A DNA stretch of 6,049 nucleotides, from positions 1 through 6,049 of the forward strand of contig JACCSN010000793.1 of the NCBI GenBank assembly GCA_013812985.1. The letters run 5' to 3'. Shown here in pieces: positions 1 to 6,048 of this stretch. The translations under genes and the position numbers were made by a program. Within the stretch, counting starts at the first letter, position 1. Every line of letters begins with the position of its first letter. Source of the DNA: Hyphomicrobiales bacterium (GTDB lineage: Bacteria; Pseudomonadota; Alphaproteobacteria; Rhizobiales; Afifellaceae). A model generated the notes under the pieces. The model saw only the letters and a list, made by a program, of their open reading frames with translations. It searched no databases and was not told the origin of the DNA.

Positions 1-725
1 TCCATGCGGCGGCCGACAACGTGGTCAATCCGGCGATGGAGCTGGGCGGCAACGCGCCCTTCATCGTGATGGCGGATGCCGACATCGACGCGGCTGTGGC
101 CGGCGCCATGATCGCCAAAATGCGCAATATGGGCTCCGCCTGCACGTCCGCGAACCGCTTCTATATTCACGACCGGGTGCATGACGAGTTCGCGGAGAAG
201 CTCACGGCGAGGATGGCGGCCCTGAAGGTCGGCTACGGGCTCGACGAGGGCGTGGAGGTCGGCTCGCTGGTCAATGGAGAGACCCGCGACAAGGTGGTCG
301 GGCTTGTCAACGACGCGGTCGGGAAGGGCGCCAAGCTGTTGACCGGCGGTCAGCTGCCGAACGGCCCGGGCTTCTTCTACCCGCCGACGGTGATGGTCGA
401 CGTGCCGGACGAGGCCAAGTGCTTCCACGAGGAGATCTTCGGGCCGGTCGCCGCCCTTCAGCGTTTTGGCGACGAGGAGGCGGTGATCAAGAAGGCCAAC
501 GACACCGAATACGGCCTGATCGCCTATCTCTTCACGCGGGACATCAAGCGTGGCCTCGGCGTCTCCGAGCGGCTGGATTTCGGGATGGTCGGCCTCAATC
601 GCGGGCTGGTCTCCGATCCCGCCGCGCCGTTCGGTGGCATGAAGCAGTCCGGCATCGGGCGGGAAGGCGGGCATGAGGGCCTGATGGAGTTCCTCGAGAC
701 GCAATACGTGTCGGTGGACTGGTGA
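1..725 (+). CDS. NAD(P)-dependent aldehyde dehydrogenase, succinate-semialdehyde dehydrogenase-like (C-terminal half, 5' end outside window)
   Basis: This is the C-terminal half of an aldehyde dehydrogenase that oxidises an aldehyde or semialdehyde to the carboxylate. The frame is already open at the left edge (first full codon at position 3), so the start lies outside the window. The motif MELGGNAPFIV carries the general-base Glu (codon 39-41). The catalytic Cys is in GSACTSANRF (codon 141-143), 34 residues later, which is the normal ALDH spacing. EEIFGPV (429-449) holds the cofactor-ribose Glu and Phe. The ending, GMVGLNRGL followed by APFGGMKQSGIGREGG, resembles GabD-type succinate-semialdehyde dehydrogenases. 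About 240 residues are visible, against roughly 480 for the family. The E2 gene begins 10 nt after the stop, so the two are probably co-transcribed. The ALDH class is firm; the exact semialdehyde substrate is not established and a related C3-C5 semialdehyde is possible. Confidence 0.93.
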   Translation, partial: HAAADNVVNPAMELGGNAPFIVMADADIDAAVAGAMIAKMRNMGSACTSANRFYIHDRVHDEFAEKLTARMAALKVGYGLDEGVEVGSLVNGETRDKVVGLVNDAVGKGAKLLTGGQLPNGPGFFYPPTVMVDVPDEAKCFHEEIFGPVAALQRFGDEEAVIKKANDTEYGLIAYLFTRDIKRGLGVSERLDFGMVGLNRGLVSDPAAPFGGMKQSGIGREGGHEGLMEFLETQYVSVDW

Positions 726-727
726 GG
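721..727 (+). promoter_or_regulatory. Ribosome binding site for the E2 gene, overlapping the ALDH stop
   Basis: GGTGAGG lies 8 nt before the ATG at 736 and contains the upstream TGA stop (723-725). This arrangement supports the 736 start and suggests translational coupling between the aldehyde dehydrogenase and the acyltransferase. Confidence 0.5.
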
Positions 728-735
728 CCGCTCCA

Positions 736-2172
736 ATGGACGTGATCATGCCGCAGCTCGGCGAGACGGTGGCCGAGGGCAAGGTCTCGACCTGGTTCAA
801 GCAGGCCGGCGACGCGATCGAGGTCGGCGACAACCTGTTCGAGATCGAGACCGACAAGGTGACGATGGAAGTGCAGGCGCTGTCCTCCGGCGTCCTGTCG
901 GAGATCCGCGTCCAGAGCGGGGAGACCGTGCCGGTCGGCGCGGTGGTGGCGGTGATCGGGGAGACGGGCGCGGTTGCGATGACCGGCACGCCCGATGATG
1001 CGCCGGGGAAGGTGGCCTCGCCATTGGCGTCGAGCAACTCCCTCCCTAGCCCTCCCCCGCAAGGGGGGAGGGAACGCGCCGCGCCATTCCCCTCCCCCTT
1101 GTGGGGAGGGGTGGCGCCGACCTTTCGCGAGAACGGCAGGACGGCCCCGTTCAAGATTGCTCCATTCGCCGAGACGAATACGCCTATTGGCAGTTATGGG
1201 AAAGCCGATGGGCCGCTTGGGCTGAAGGTGACACCGCTCGCAAGGCGGCTCATCGCCCAGAATGGGATCGACCTCGCCGGCTTGGCCGAAAACGTCAAAG
1301 CAAGGGGCGCTTGGCGCATCGGCAAGGCTGACGTGGAAGCCGCGCTCCATCAGGTCAGGCCGAGCCACCCCGCCCCCAGCCCGTCCCGGCAAGGGGGAGG
1401 GGAGCGCGCCGCGCCAGCGGCCGCCCAGTCGCTTCTCGCCAAGCCGGCGGCGGTCGAGCCACGCGGCCAGACGCTTCCCTTCAACACTATCCGCCGGCAG
1501 ACCGGCGCGCGGCTGCAGGAATCCTGGCTGACGGTCCCGCATGTCTTCCAGGCGACCGAGGTGGATTTTCTCGCGGTCGACAAGGCGCGGCGCAGCGTGA
1601 AGGCCGCGCTCGAGGCCCGCCACGGCGTGGCGCTCACGTACCTGCCGTTCATTGCCCGGGCCGTCTGCATCGCCATCGCCGATTTTCCGCGCGTCAATGC
1701 GCGGCTGGAGGGCGACGGCCTCACGCTCGCGCCCGAGATCAACCTCGGCATCGCCGTCGATCTCGCGCATAACGGCCTCGTCGTGCCGGTGATCCGCAAC
1801 GCCGACGAACTTAACGTCGCCGGCCTCGCCAAAGCCATCACCCGCCAGGTGGAAAAGGCCCGCTGCGGCAAGCTTACCCCGGACGATCTCGCCGGCGGCA
1901 CCTACACCATCTCCAACAACGGCAGCTTCGGCACGCTGTTCACGGCGCCTATCGTCAATCCGCCGCAGGTGGCGATCCTGTCCACCGACGCCGTGAAGAA
2001 GAAGCCGGTCGTCATCGAAAGCGAGGGCGGCGATTCCATCGCCATCCGCCCGGTCGGCATCGTCGCCCAGAGCTTTGACCACCGCGCCTTCGACGGCGCC
2101 TATTCAGCCGCCTTCCTCGCCCGCCTCAAGGCCGTGCTGGAAACGCGCGACTGGGCCGGCGAGCTGGCCTGA
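736..2172 (+). CDS. Dihydrolipoamide acyltransferase (E2) of a 2-oxo acid dehydrogenase complex
   Basis: This 478-residue E2 core protein carries acyl groups on lipoyl-lysine and transfers them to CoA. Residues 1-80 form a lipoyl domain with ETDKVTMEV, where Lys41 is the expected lipoylation site. Residues about 163-204 form the peripheral-subunit-binding domain (VTPLARRLIAQNGIDLAGL, then RIGKADVEAAL). Residues about 243-478 are the catalytic acyltransferase domain ending in DHRAFDG, with catalytic His449 and Asp453. The linkers on both sides of the binding domain contain in-frame G/C-rich palindromic repeats (residues 105-128 and 215-227) instead of a plain Ala/Pro linker. The binding domain also lacks the usual Gly-Thr-Gly-x-x-Gly-Arg turn and reads VKARGAWRI there. 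No E1 or E3 gene is visible; they may lie upstream. The neighbouring dehydrogenases suggest a dedicated catabolic complex rather than housekeeping pyruvate or 2-oxoglutarate dehydrogenase, but the acyl specificity is unknown. Confidence 0.93.
   Translation: MDVIMPQLGETVAEGKVSTWFKQAGDAIEVGDNLFEIETDKVTMEVQALSSGVLSEIRVQSGETVPVGAVVAVIGETGAVAMTGTPDDAPGKVASPLASSNSLPSPPPQGGRERAAPFPSPLWGGVAPTFRENGRTAPFKIAPFAETNTPIGSYGKADGPLGLKVTPLARRLIAQNGIDLAGLAENVKARGAWRIGKADVEAALHQVRPSHPAPSPSRQGGGERAAPAAAQSLLAKPAAVEPRGQTLPFNTIRRQTGARLQESWLTVPHVFQATEVDFLAVDKARRSVKAALEARHGVALTYLPFIARAVCIAIADFPRVNARLEGDGLTLAPEINLGIAVDLAHNGLVVPVIRNADELNVAGLAKAITRQVEKARCGKLTPDDLAGGTYTISNNGSFGTLFTAPIVNPPQVAILSTDAVKKKPVVIESEGGDSIAIRPVGIVAQSFDHRAFDGAYSAAFLARLKAVLETRDWAGELA
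1048..1086 (+). repeat. In-frame 39-nt palindromic repeat, copy 1 (first E2 linker)
   Basis: This unit contains a perfect 9-bp stem, CCCTCCCCC (1050-1058) against GGGGGAGGG (1064-1072), with a 5-nt loop, followed by a CGCGCCGCGCCA tail. It matches copy 2 at 1378-1416 at 33 of 39 positions by my hand alignment. It is a whole number of codons, lies in frame, and encodes SPPPQGGRERAAP (E2 residues 105-117). Elements of this look are, from general knowledge, common between genes in rhizobial-type genomes; finding one inside a gene is the odd part. Confidence 0.8.
1081..1117 (+). repeat. Second G/C-run hairpin next to repeat copy 1, inside the E2 gene
   Basis: A perfect 9-bp stem, CCCCTCCCC (1089-1097) with GGGGAGGGG (1103-1111), has a 5-nt loop. 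It is extended by GCGCC (1081-1085) pairing with GGCGC (1113-1117) across a small internal loop. Together with copy 1 it makes a two-hairpin element at about 1040-1118. It encodes APFPSPLWGGVA in the E2 frame. This second hairpin has no counterpart after copy 2, so copy 2 looks like a half element. Confidence 0.75.
1378..1416 (+). repeat. In-frame 39-nt palindromic repeat, copy 2 (second E2 linker)
   Basis: This is homologous to 1048-1086, exactly 330 nt (110 codons) downstream, and encodes SPSRQGGGERAAP (E2 residues 215-227). The stem has decayed: of the nine pairs in copy 1, seven remain, with mismatches at 1383/1399 and 1388/1394. An alternative stem, CCCCGCCCCC (1368-1377) against GGGGGAGGGG (1393-1402), pairs at 9 of 10 positions. 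The copy lies between the subunit-binding domain and the catalytic domain, so both flexible linkers carry the same repeat family. Confidence 0.75.
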
Positions 2173-2210
2173 ACGAGATCGAGGCGTCGCGAGCGCCCGG
2201 ACGATACCTC

Positions 2211-2218
2211 AGAGGAGG
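2211..2218 (+). promoter_or_regulatory. Strong ribosome binding site for the HIBADH-family gene
   Basis: AGAGGAGG is a near-ideal anti-16S match 7 nt before the ATG at 2226 and fixes that start. It is clearly stronger than the sites of the neighbouring genes. The 53-nt gap that holds it (2173-2225) shows no terminator; it contains only a small GGCG/CGCC inverted repeat near 2184-2198. Confidence 0.75.
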
Positions 2219-2225
2219 GGACGAG

Positions 2226-3194
2226 ATGCAGGAGAACAGGCACCGGATCGGCTGGATCGGCATGGGCCGCATGGGCTATCCCATGGCCGAGCGGCTCGCC
2301 AAGGCCGGCCACGACGTGCGTGTCTGGAACCGCACGAAGTCCAAGGCCGAGCCGCTCGCCGCCAAGGGCGCCTCGATCGTCGATCGGCCCGGCGACCTCG
2401 CCGATGTCGACATTCTGTTCACGATGGTGTCGACCGGCAAGGATCTGGAGCAGGTCTATTTCGGCGCCGAGGGCGTCGTGAACGGCCGCGACGCGCCGGT
2501 TCCGCGCATTTTTGTCGATTGCTCGTCGATCGGCGTGGAGACCTCGGAGGCGCTGCGGGGCCGCATCGAGGCGCTCGGCTCCGCGTTCCTCGCCGCGCCG
2601 GTCTCCGGCAACGGCAAATGCGTCAAGGCGGGAAAGCTGTCGCAAGTGGTCTCCGGCCCGGAAGCGACGTTCGAGGTGGTGCGGCCTTATCTGGAAGCGA
2701 TCTCCGGCAACGGCGTCGCCTATGTCGGCGAGGGCGAACTGGCGCGCATCTGCAAGATCGCCCACAATGTGCTCTTAGGCGTCTACACGCAGAACCTCGT
2801 CGAGATCGTCCTCTTGGCCGAGAAGGCCGGCGTGCCGCGCCACGCCTTCATGGACTTCATCAACAATTCGGTGATGGGCTCCATCTTCTCCCGCTACAAA
2901 TCGCACGCTCTGGTCAACCTCGACTGGACCACGACTTTCACGCCGGCGCTGCTCCGCAAGGATATGGACCTCGGGCTTCAGCAAGGGCGCGAGCTCGGCG
3001 TGCCGATGCCGGTCACGGCGGCGACGCGCGAAGCGCTGCAGGCGCATTTCGGCCTGGCGCATCTCCAGGCCGATCCGCAGGCGTATCTGGAACGGGATTT
3101 CGCCGCGCTTCTGGAGACGGGCGCGCTCGCCGCGGGCATGACGCTGAAACCGGAGAACAGGCAGGTCCCGACGGGCCTTGAAGTCGCCGAGTAA
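2226..3194 (+). CDS. NAD(P)-dependent oxidoreductase, 3-hydroxyisobutyrate dehydrogenase / beta-hydroxyacid dehydrogenase family
   Basis: This 322-residue enzyme is of the family that interconverts beta-hydroxy acids and their semialdehydes. The N-terminal Rossmann domain opens with IGWIGMGRMG (Gly12, Gly14, Gly17). Strand 2 ends in WNRTKSK (Asn35, Arg36, Thr37), a pattern that in this family tends to go with NADPH; that preference is inference. The substrate motif is APVSGNGKCVKAGKLS, with Ser127. The catalytic lysine is Lys177 in GEGELARICKIAHN, with Asn181 as partner. The helical C-terminal domain runs from about residue 165 and includes NNSVMGSIFSRYK. The usual Pro-Val-Ser-Gly-Gly has Asn129 in place of the second Gly, which I recall as typical of a distinct proteobacterial subgroup. 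The gene sits between the E2 and the SDR gene, which starts 8 nt after its stop. The hydroxyacid substrate is not known; a glyoxylate or tartronate-semialdehyde reductase-like role is an alternative. Confidence 0.9.
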   Translation: MQENRHRIGWIGMGRMGYPMAERLAKAGHDVRVWNRTKSKAEPLAAKGASIVDRPGDLADVDILFTMVSTGKDLEQVYFGAEGVVNGRDAPVPRIFVDCSSIGVETSEALRGRIEALGSAFLAAPVSGNGKCVKAGKLSQVVSGPEATFEVVRPYLEAISGNGVAYVGEGELARICKIAHNVLLGVYTQNLVEIVLLAEKAGVPRHAFMDFINNSVMGSIFSRYKSHALVNLDWTTTFTPALLRKDMDLGLQQGRELGVPMPVTAATREALQAHFGLAHLQADPQAYLERDFAALLETGALAAGMTLKPENRQVPTGLEVAE

Positions 3195-3202
3195 GAGCGG
3201 CC

Positions 3203-3976
3203 GTGTTCGATCCGGCGAGCCTTTCCCTGCGCGGCGCCCGGGCGCTGGTGACCGGCGGCGCGGCCGGGATTGGAGCGGCGATCGCCACCGCGCTGGCCGC
3301 GAGCGGCGCGGATGTGTGCGTCACGGCGCATAGCCGACCGGCCGACGAGACGCTCGCCTCGATCCGGGCGCTCGGCCGCATGGCGGAGGCGTTGAGCGTC
3401 GATCTCGGCGCCATGTCCGAAGCCGCCGCGGCGGACCTGGTGTCGGATGCGGCGGCCCGGCTCGGCGGCGGCCTCGACATCCTCGTCAACAATGCCGGCA
3501 TCATCCGCCGGGCCGAAGCGATCGACCATGCCTGGTCGGATTGGCGCGAGGTGATGGCCGTGAACCTCGACGCGGTCTGGCTCCTGTCGCAAGCCGCCGC
3601 CCGAACGATGGCGCCGCGCGGAAATGGCCGGATCATCAACATCGCCTCGGTGCTGTCGTTCCAGGGCGGCGTCCGGGTGCCCGGCTATGCGGCGGCCAAG
3701 CACGCCGTGGCGGGGCTCACCAAGGCGCTCGCCAACGAATGGGCGGGGCAGGGCATCACCGTCAACGCCATCGCCCCCGGCTATGTGGTCACCGAAAACA
3801 ACCGGGCGCTCCGCGAAGACCCGGAGCGGATGCGCGAGCTTCTGTCCCGCATCCCTGCCGGCCGCTTCGCCGAACCCGACGAGATCGCCGGGGCGGCGGT
3901 TTTCCTCGCCTCGCCGGCGGCGAGCTACGTGAACGGCTCCGTGCTTGTGGTCGACGGCGGCTGGCTTGCACGCTGA
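3203..3976 (+). CDS. SDR-family oxidoreductase, KduD-like (2-deoxy-D-gluconate 3-dehydrogenase-like)
   Basis: This 257-residue classical short-chain dehydrogenase oxidises or reduces a secondary alcohol/ketone with NAD(P). The glycine motif is TGGAAGIG (residues 17-24), followed by NNAG (96-99), catalytic Ser149, Tyr162 and Lys166 (YAAAK), and a C-terminal VDGGWLAR. The segments NIASVLSFQGGVRVPGY, ANEWAGQGITVNAIAPGY, RIPAGR and the WLAR end closely match my memory of KduD, the enzyme that handles 2-keto-3-deoxygluconate-type sugar acids. That makes a sugar-acid-like substrate plausible but not proven. Strand 2 ends in TAHSR, with no acidic residue, so NADP use is possible. The start is GTG at 3203, 8 nt after the upstream stop, with only a weak site (GAGCGG); translation is probably coupled to the preceding gene. 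It is the last gene of the apparent operon. Confidence 0.9.
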   Translation: MFDPASLSLRGARALVTGGAAGIGAAIATALAASGADVCVTAHSRPADETLASIRALGRMAEALSVDLGAMSEAAAADLVSDAAARLGGGLDILVNNAGIIRRAEAIDHAWSDWREVMAVNLDAVWLLSQAAARTMAPRGNGRIINIASVLSFQGGVRVPGYAAAKHAVAGLTKALANEWAGQGITVNAIAPGYVVTENNRALREDPERMRELLSRIPAGRFAEPDEIAGAAVFLASPAASYVNGSVLVVDGGWLAR

Positions 3977-4027
3977 ACGGACCTTTTCGGGAGGCATGAG
4001 ACCGGTCTTGCCACGATGACGGTCCGT
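3977..4027 (+). promoter_or_regulatory. Nested palindromes before the LuxR-type gene (possible operator or terminator)
   Basis: Directly after the SDR stop, ACGGACC (3977-3983) is the exact inverse of GGTCCGT (4021-4027). Near the middle lies a perfect 10-bp palindrome, AGACCGGTCT (3999-4008), flanked by GGCA (3993-3996) and TGCC (4009-4012). There is no T-run after the outer arm, which argues against a classic intrinsic terminator. The position between operon end and regulator gene fits an operator or an untranslated-region structure. I found no convincing -35/-10 pair in the rest of the gap to 4109. Confidence 0.4.
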
Positions 4028-4098
4028 GAGGCGCAGAAACGAAACTTGGCCTTGCACACGAGGGGCTCTATGGCGGCAGGTCTTGGATCGATGCCGGC

Positions 4099-4102
4099 GG
4101 AG
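4099..4102 (+). promoter_or_regulatory. Ribosome binding site supporting the LuxR-type start at 4110
   Basis: GGAG lies 7 nt before ATG 4110. The frame is open further upstream to a GTG at 4026, but that one has no comparable site, and the upstream residues (RRRNETWPCTRG and on) do not look like the start of this protein family. Confidence 0.5.
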
Positions 4103-4109
4103 TAGCTGG

Positions 4110-5220
4110 ATGAATGTGGATGCGGGCAGATTTGACGACGTGATCCGGCGCTTCTACGAGGCTGCCGCCGTTCCGGAGCTATGGCCGAGCGCGCTCAACG
4201 TGCTGGCGGCTGCGACGGGCAGCGCGGGGGCGGCGCTGATCCCCTTCCCCAATGATGCGCCCATACCGTGTTCCGATAGCCTCGGAGAGCTGGTCGACGA
4301 CTTCATACGTGAAGGATGGGCGCCCAGAAACACACGCTCGCTGCGCGGCGCCGTCATCATGAGGCGGGATCCGACAGCTTCGATGCGGCTGCATGCGGAC
4401 CACGATCTTCTGTCGACGGACGAGATCCGGCGCGACGAGTTCTACCAGGATTTCCTGTTGCGGAGAGGATTCCAATGGTTTGTCGGTTCGTCTCTCGCCG
4501 ATCTTGAGGGACGGCACGTCTTCATCGATTTTGAGCGCCGGAGCGCTGCCGAGCCCTATTCGCGCGACGAAGTGGCGGCCATGCAGAGCCTGCTGCCGCA
4601 TTTGCAGATCGCCGGAAAGCTGGCGCTGCGGGTCGGGCTGGCCGCGAGCCAAACAGCCGTGACGAGCCTCGGCGCCCTCGGATGCGCAGCGGCTCTTCTG
4701 GACGGAGCGGGGCGTGTCGTCTCGGCCAACAAGGCTCTCGAGGCTCTTTTCGAGTCTCGGTTTCGGCTGGTCCATGGCAGCATCGTCGCCCTGGACCGCG
4801 AAGTGAACACAAAGATTTCGGAACTGATCAGCGCCGCGCTTGGCCAGAGGCATCCTGCGCCTGTTGCGCTTCGCTTCCCCGGATGCCGCCTCCCCGCTCC
4901 TCGCGGAAACATTGCCCGTGATGGGAGCCGCCAACGATGTGTTCGGCTTCGGCAAGCTCATCCTCACGATGAAGGACTTGAACGACGCAGGCAGCCTCAG
5001 CGTCGACATCATCCGACAAGTGTTCTCGCTCACTCCCATGGAGGCGAGACTGGCGCAAAAGATATCCAATGGGGCAAGCCTGGATGAGGCGTCGCGCGCG
5101 TTGCACATTGGGATCGCGACGGCGCGGATGCACCTCAAGCGGATTTTCGCCAAGACGGAGACGCACCGTCAGGCTGAGCTCGTCGAGCTTCTGAGCCGGT
5201 TCCGGGGCCGCGGGGGTTGA
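4110..5220 (+). pseudogene. LuxR-type transcriptional regulator with a frameshift between sensor and HTH parts
   Basis: The first part, from ATG 4110, reads FDDVIRRFYEAAAVPELWPSA at its start, then a PAS-like stretch (LGALGCAAALLDGAGRVVSANKALEALF, about 4669-4755), as in roughly 370-residue LuxR-C-terminal regulators. In that frame it runs into non-homologous sequence and stops at 5087, giving about 325 residues without a DNA-binding domain. The expected continuation (SPDAASPLLAETLPVMG, a second core domain, then the GerE-like helix-turn-helix FSLTPMEARL to KTETHRQAELVELLSRF, 5023-5205) lies one frame over and ends at 5220. Joining the frames at the C-run 4877-4880 gives about 369 residues, the family length. 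The cause may be a real one-base insertion, a sequencing error or, less likely, programmed +1 frameshifting. If functional, it is a candidate regulator of the upstream dehydrogenase operon. The ligand is unknown. Confidence 0.8.
4876..4881 (+). other. Probable frameshift site in the LuxR-type gene (four-C run)
   Basis: The sensor frame reads through VALRF up to here, and the HTH frame continues as SPDAASPL from here. The run CCCC at 4877-4880 is the simplest place for one inserted base: with three Cs the protein would read ALRFPDAASPLLAE. The HTH frame has a stop at 4804-4806 and the sensor frame stops at 5085-5087, so the switch must fall between those points. The exact base is an inference. 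Confidence 0.55.
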
Positions 5221-5226
5221 TCCGCC

Positions 5227-5240
5227 TGGCGGTTCCGCCA
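5227..5240. terminator. Small hairpin between convergent genes (possible bidirectional terminator)
   Basis: TGGCGG (5227-5232) and CCGCCA (5235-5240) form a perfect 6-bp inverted repeat in the 51-nt gap between the stops of the LuxR-type gene and the glutathione S-transferase gene. An overlapping pair, CCGCC (5222-5226) with GGCGG (5228-5232), could compete. There is no T-run on either side and the loop is very small, so a terminator role rests mainly on position. Confidence 0.3.
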
Positions 5241-5271
5241 AGTGCATTCGGTCAGCGCTCGATTCCTCGGA

Positions 5272-6048
5272 TCATCCCGCCCGCTGCAGCTTCTCGCCCG
5301 CCAGATGCGGATATTTTTCTGTCAGCAGCGCACCAAAATAGTAGGTCGGGCGGAAGGCGGGATGCGCGCGGATCGCCTCCAGCCAGAGCGCGATGGCCGG
5401 CCTGTCGTCCCACATGCCGCCGAGATGGATATCGTCCATGCGCACGATGACCGGCATCATCGAGATGTCGGCAAGCGTCAGCTGCGCGCCCATCAGCCAC
5501 GGGCCGCCGCTGGCGCCGATCACCTCGTCCATGCGGGCGAGGCCGCGCGCGAGGCGGTCCATCGCCGCCTGCATCTCTTTTTCCGGGAATCCGGTGCGGC
5601 CCATGGCGAGCAGGAACTCCTTCCTGAGCGGCTTGGAATTCGCCAGCGCGACGAACGCCTCCTCCGTCATGGCCTGGAAGTGCGGCAGGAAGGCGAGATT
5701 GTAGGAGGGCACGCGGATCGCCGGCGTCGGCGCCTCGTCGATGAAGCGCATCAGCGAGCGCATGCGGGCGAGCTCGATCGGGCGCTTGGGGCGGAACGGC
5801 TCGGGCTCGGGGCGGATCTCGTCCAGATATTCGATGATCACGGCGGAATCGATCACCGGCTCGCCGTCATGGAGCAAAGCGGGGACAACGCCGTTCGGGT
5901 TGATCCTGAGATATTCCGGCTTCAGCTGGTCGCCGGCGAAGAGGTCGAGCTTCACCTCCTCGAAGGGGATGCCCTTGGCGTTGAGGACGAAGCGGACCCG
6001 CTGCGAGCAGGTCGATTGCGGCGCATTGTGGAGGACGAATTCGGGCAT
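5272..6048 (-). CDS. Glutathione S-transferase family protein
   Basis: This 258-residue cytosolic GST-fold protein is expected to bind glutathione and conjugate, reduce or isomerise an electrophilic substrate. Residues 1-80 form the thioredoxin-like domain: the N-terminal active-site region NAPQSTCSQRVRF (Ser12, Thr13, Cys14, Ser15), the cis-proline segment GVVPAL (Pro56) and the glutathione-contact motif DSAVIIEYL (Asp67, Ser68). The helical C-terminal domain contains the N-capping motif TLAD (Thr191 to Asp194) and ends with KLQRAG. The start ATG is at 6048-6046, at the window edge, so its ribosome binding site cannot be seen; the N-terminus looks complete for the family. The gene converges on the LuxR-type gene and is probably a separate transcription unit. 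The STCSQ motif resembles zeta- and beta-etherase-like GSTs with Ser/Cys chemistry, but the class and substrate are not settled. Confidence 0.9.
   Translation of the reverse strand: MPEFVLHNAPQSTCSQRVRFVLNAKGIPFEEVKLDLFAGDQLKPEYLRINPNGVVPALLHDGEPVIDSAVIIEYLDEIRPEPEPFRPKRPIELARMRSLMRFIDEAPTPAIRVPSYNLAFLPHFQAMTEEAFVALANSKPLRKEFLLAMGRTGFPEKEMQAAMDRLARGLARMDEVIGASGGPWLMGAQLTLADISMMPVIVRMDDIHLGGMWDDRPAIALWLEAIRAHPAFRPTYYFGALLTEKYPHLAGEKLQRAG

Noticed and set aside
1040..1118. CRISPR-like or terminator reading of the G/C-run hairpins
   Set aside because: The copies are not regularly spaced with unique spacers, there is no T-run, and the element lies inside an intact reading frame with conserved E2 domains on both sides.
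595..2082. Long minus-strand open frame (495 codons) opposite the E2 gene
   Set aside because: It is Arg/Asp/Gly-rich with no recognisable domain and mirrors a well-supported E2 gene. In G+C-rich DNA the antisense frame is often open. It also runs across the G/C-run palindromes.
2075..3181. Plus-strand open frame (368 codons) overlapping the HIBADH-family gene in another frame
   Set aside because: It is Arg-rich out-of-frame translation of the clear beta-hydroxyacid dehydrogenase gene and has no family motifs.
2978..4057. Minus-strand open frame (359 codons) opposite the SDR gene and the end of the HIBADH-family gene
   Set aside because: Low-complexity Arg/His/Gly-rich translation with no domain. 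The plus strand encodes two clear enzymes over the same bases.
4046..4073. Possible promoter TTGGCC with CTATGG before the LuxR-type gene
   Set aside because: Both hexamers match the consensus poorly, with a 16-nt spacer; not distinguishable from chance in this sequence.
4026..4109. GTG at 4026 as start of the LuxR-type gene
   Set aside because: No ribosome binding site there. The added residues do not resemble the family, while ATG 4110 has GGAG at good spacing.
4179..5153. Minus-strand open frame (324 codons) opposite the LuxR-type gene
   Set aside because: No recognisable domain; the sense strand carries preserved sensor and helix-turn-helix motifs.
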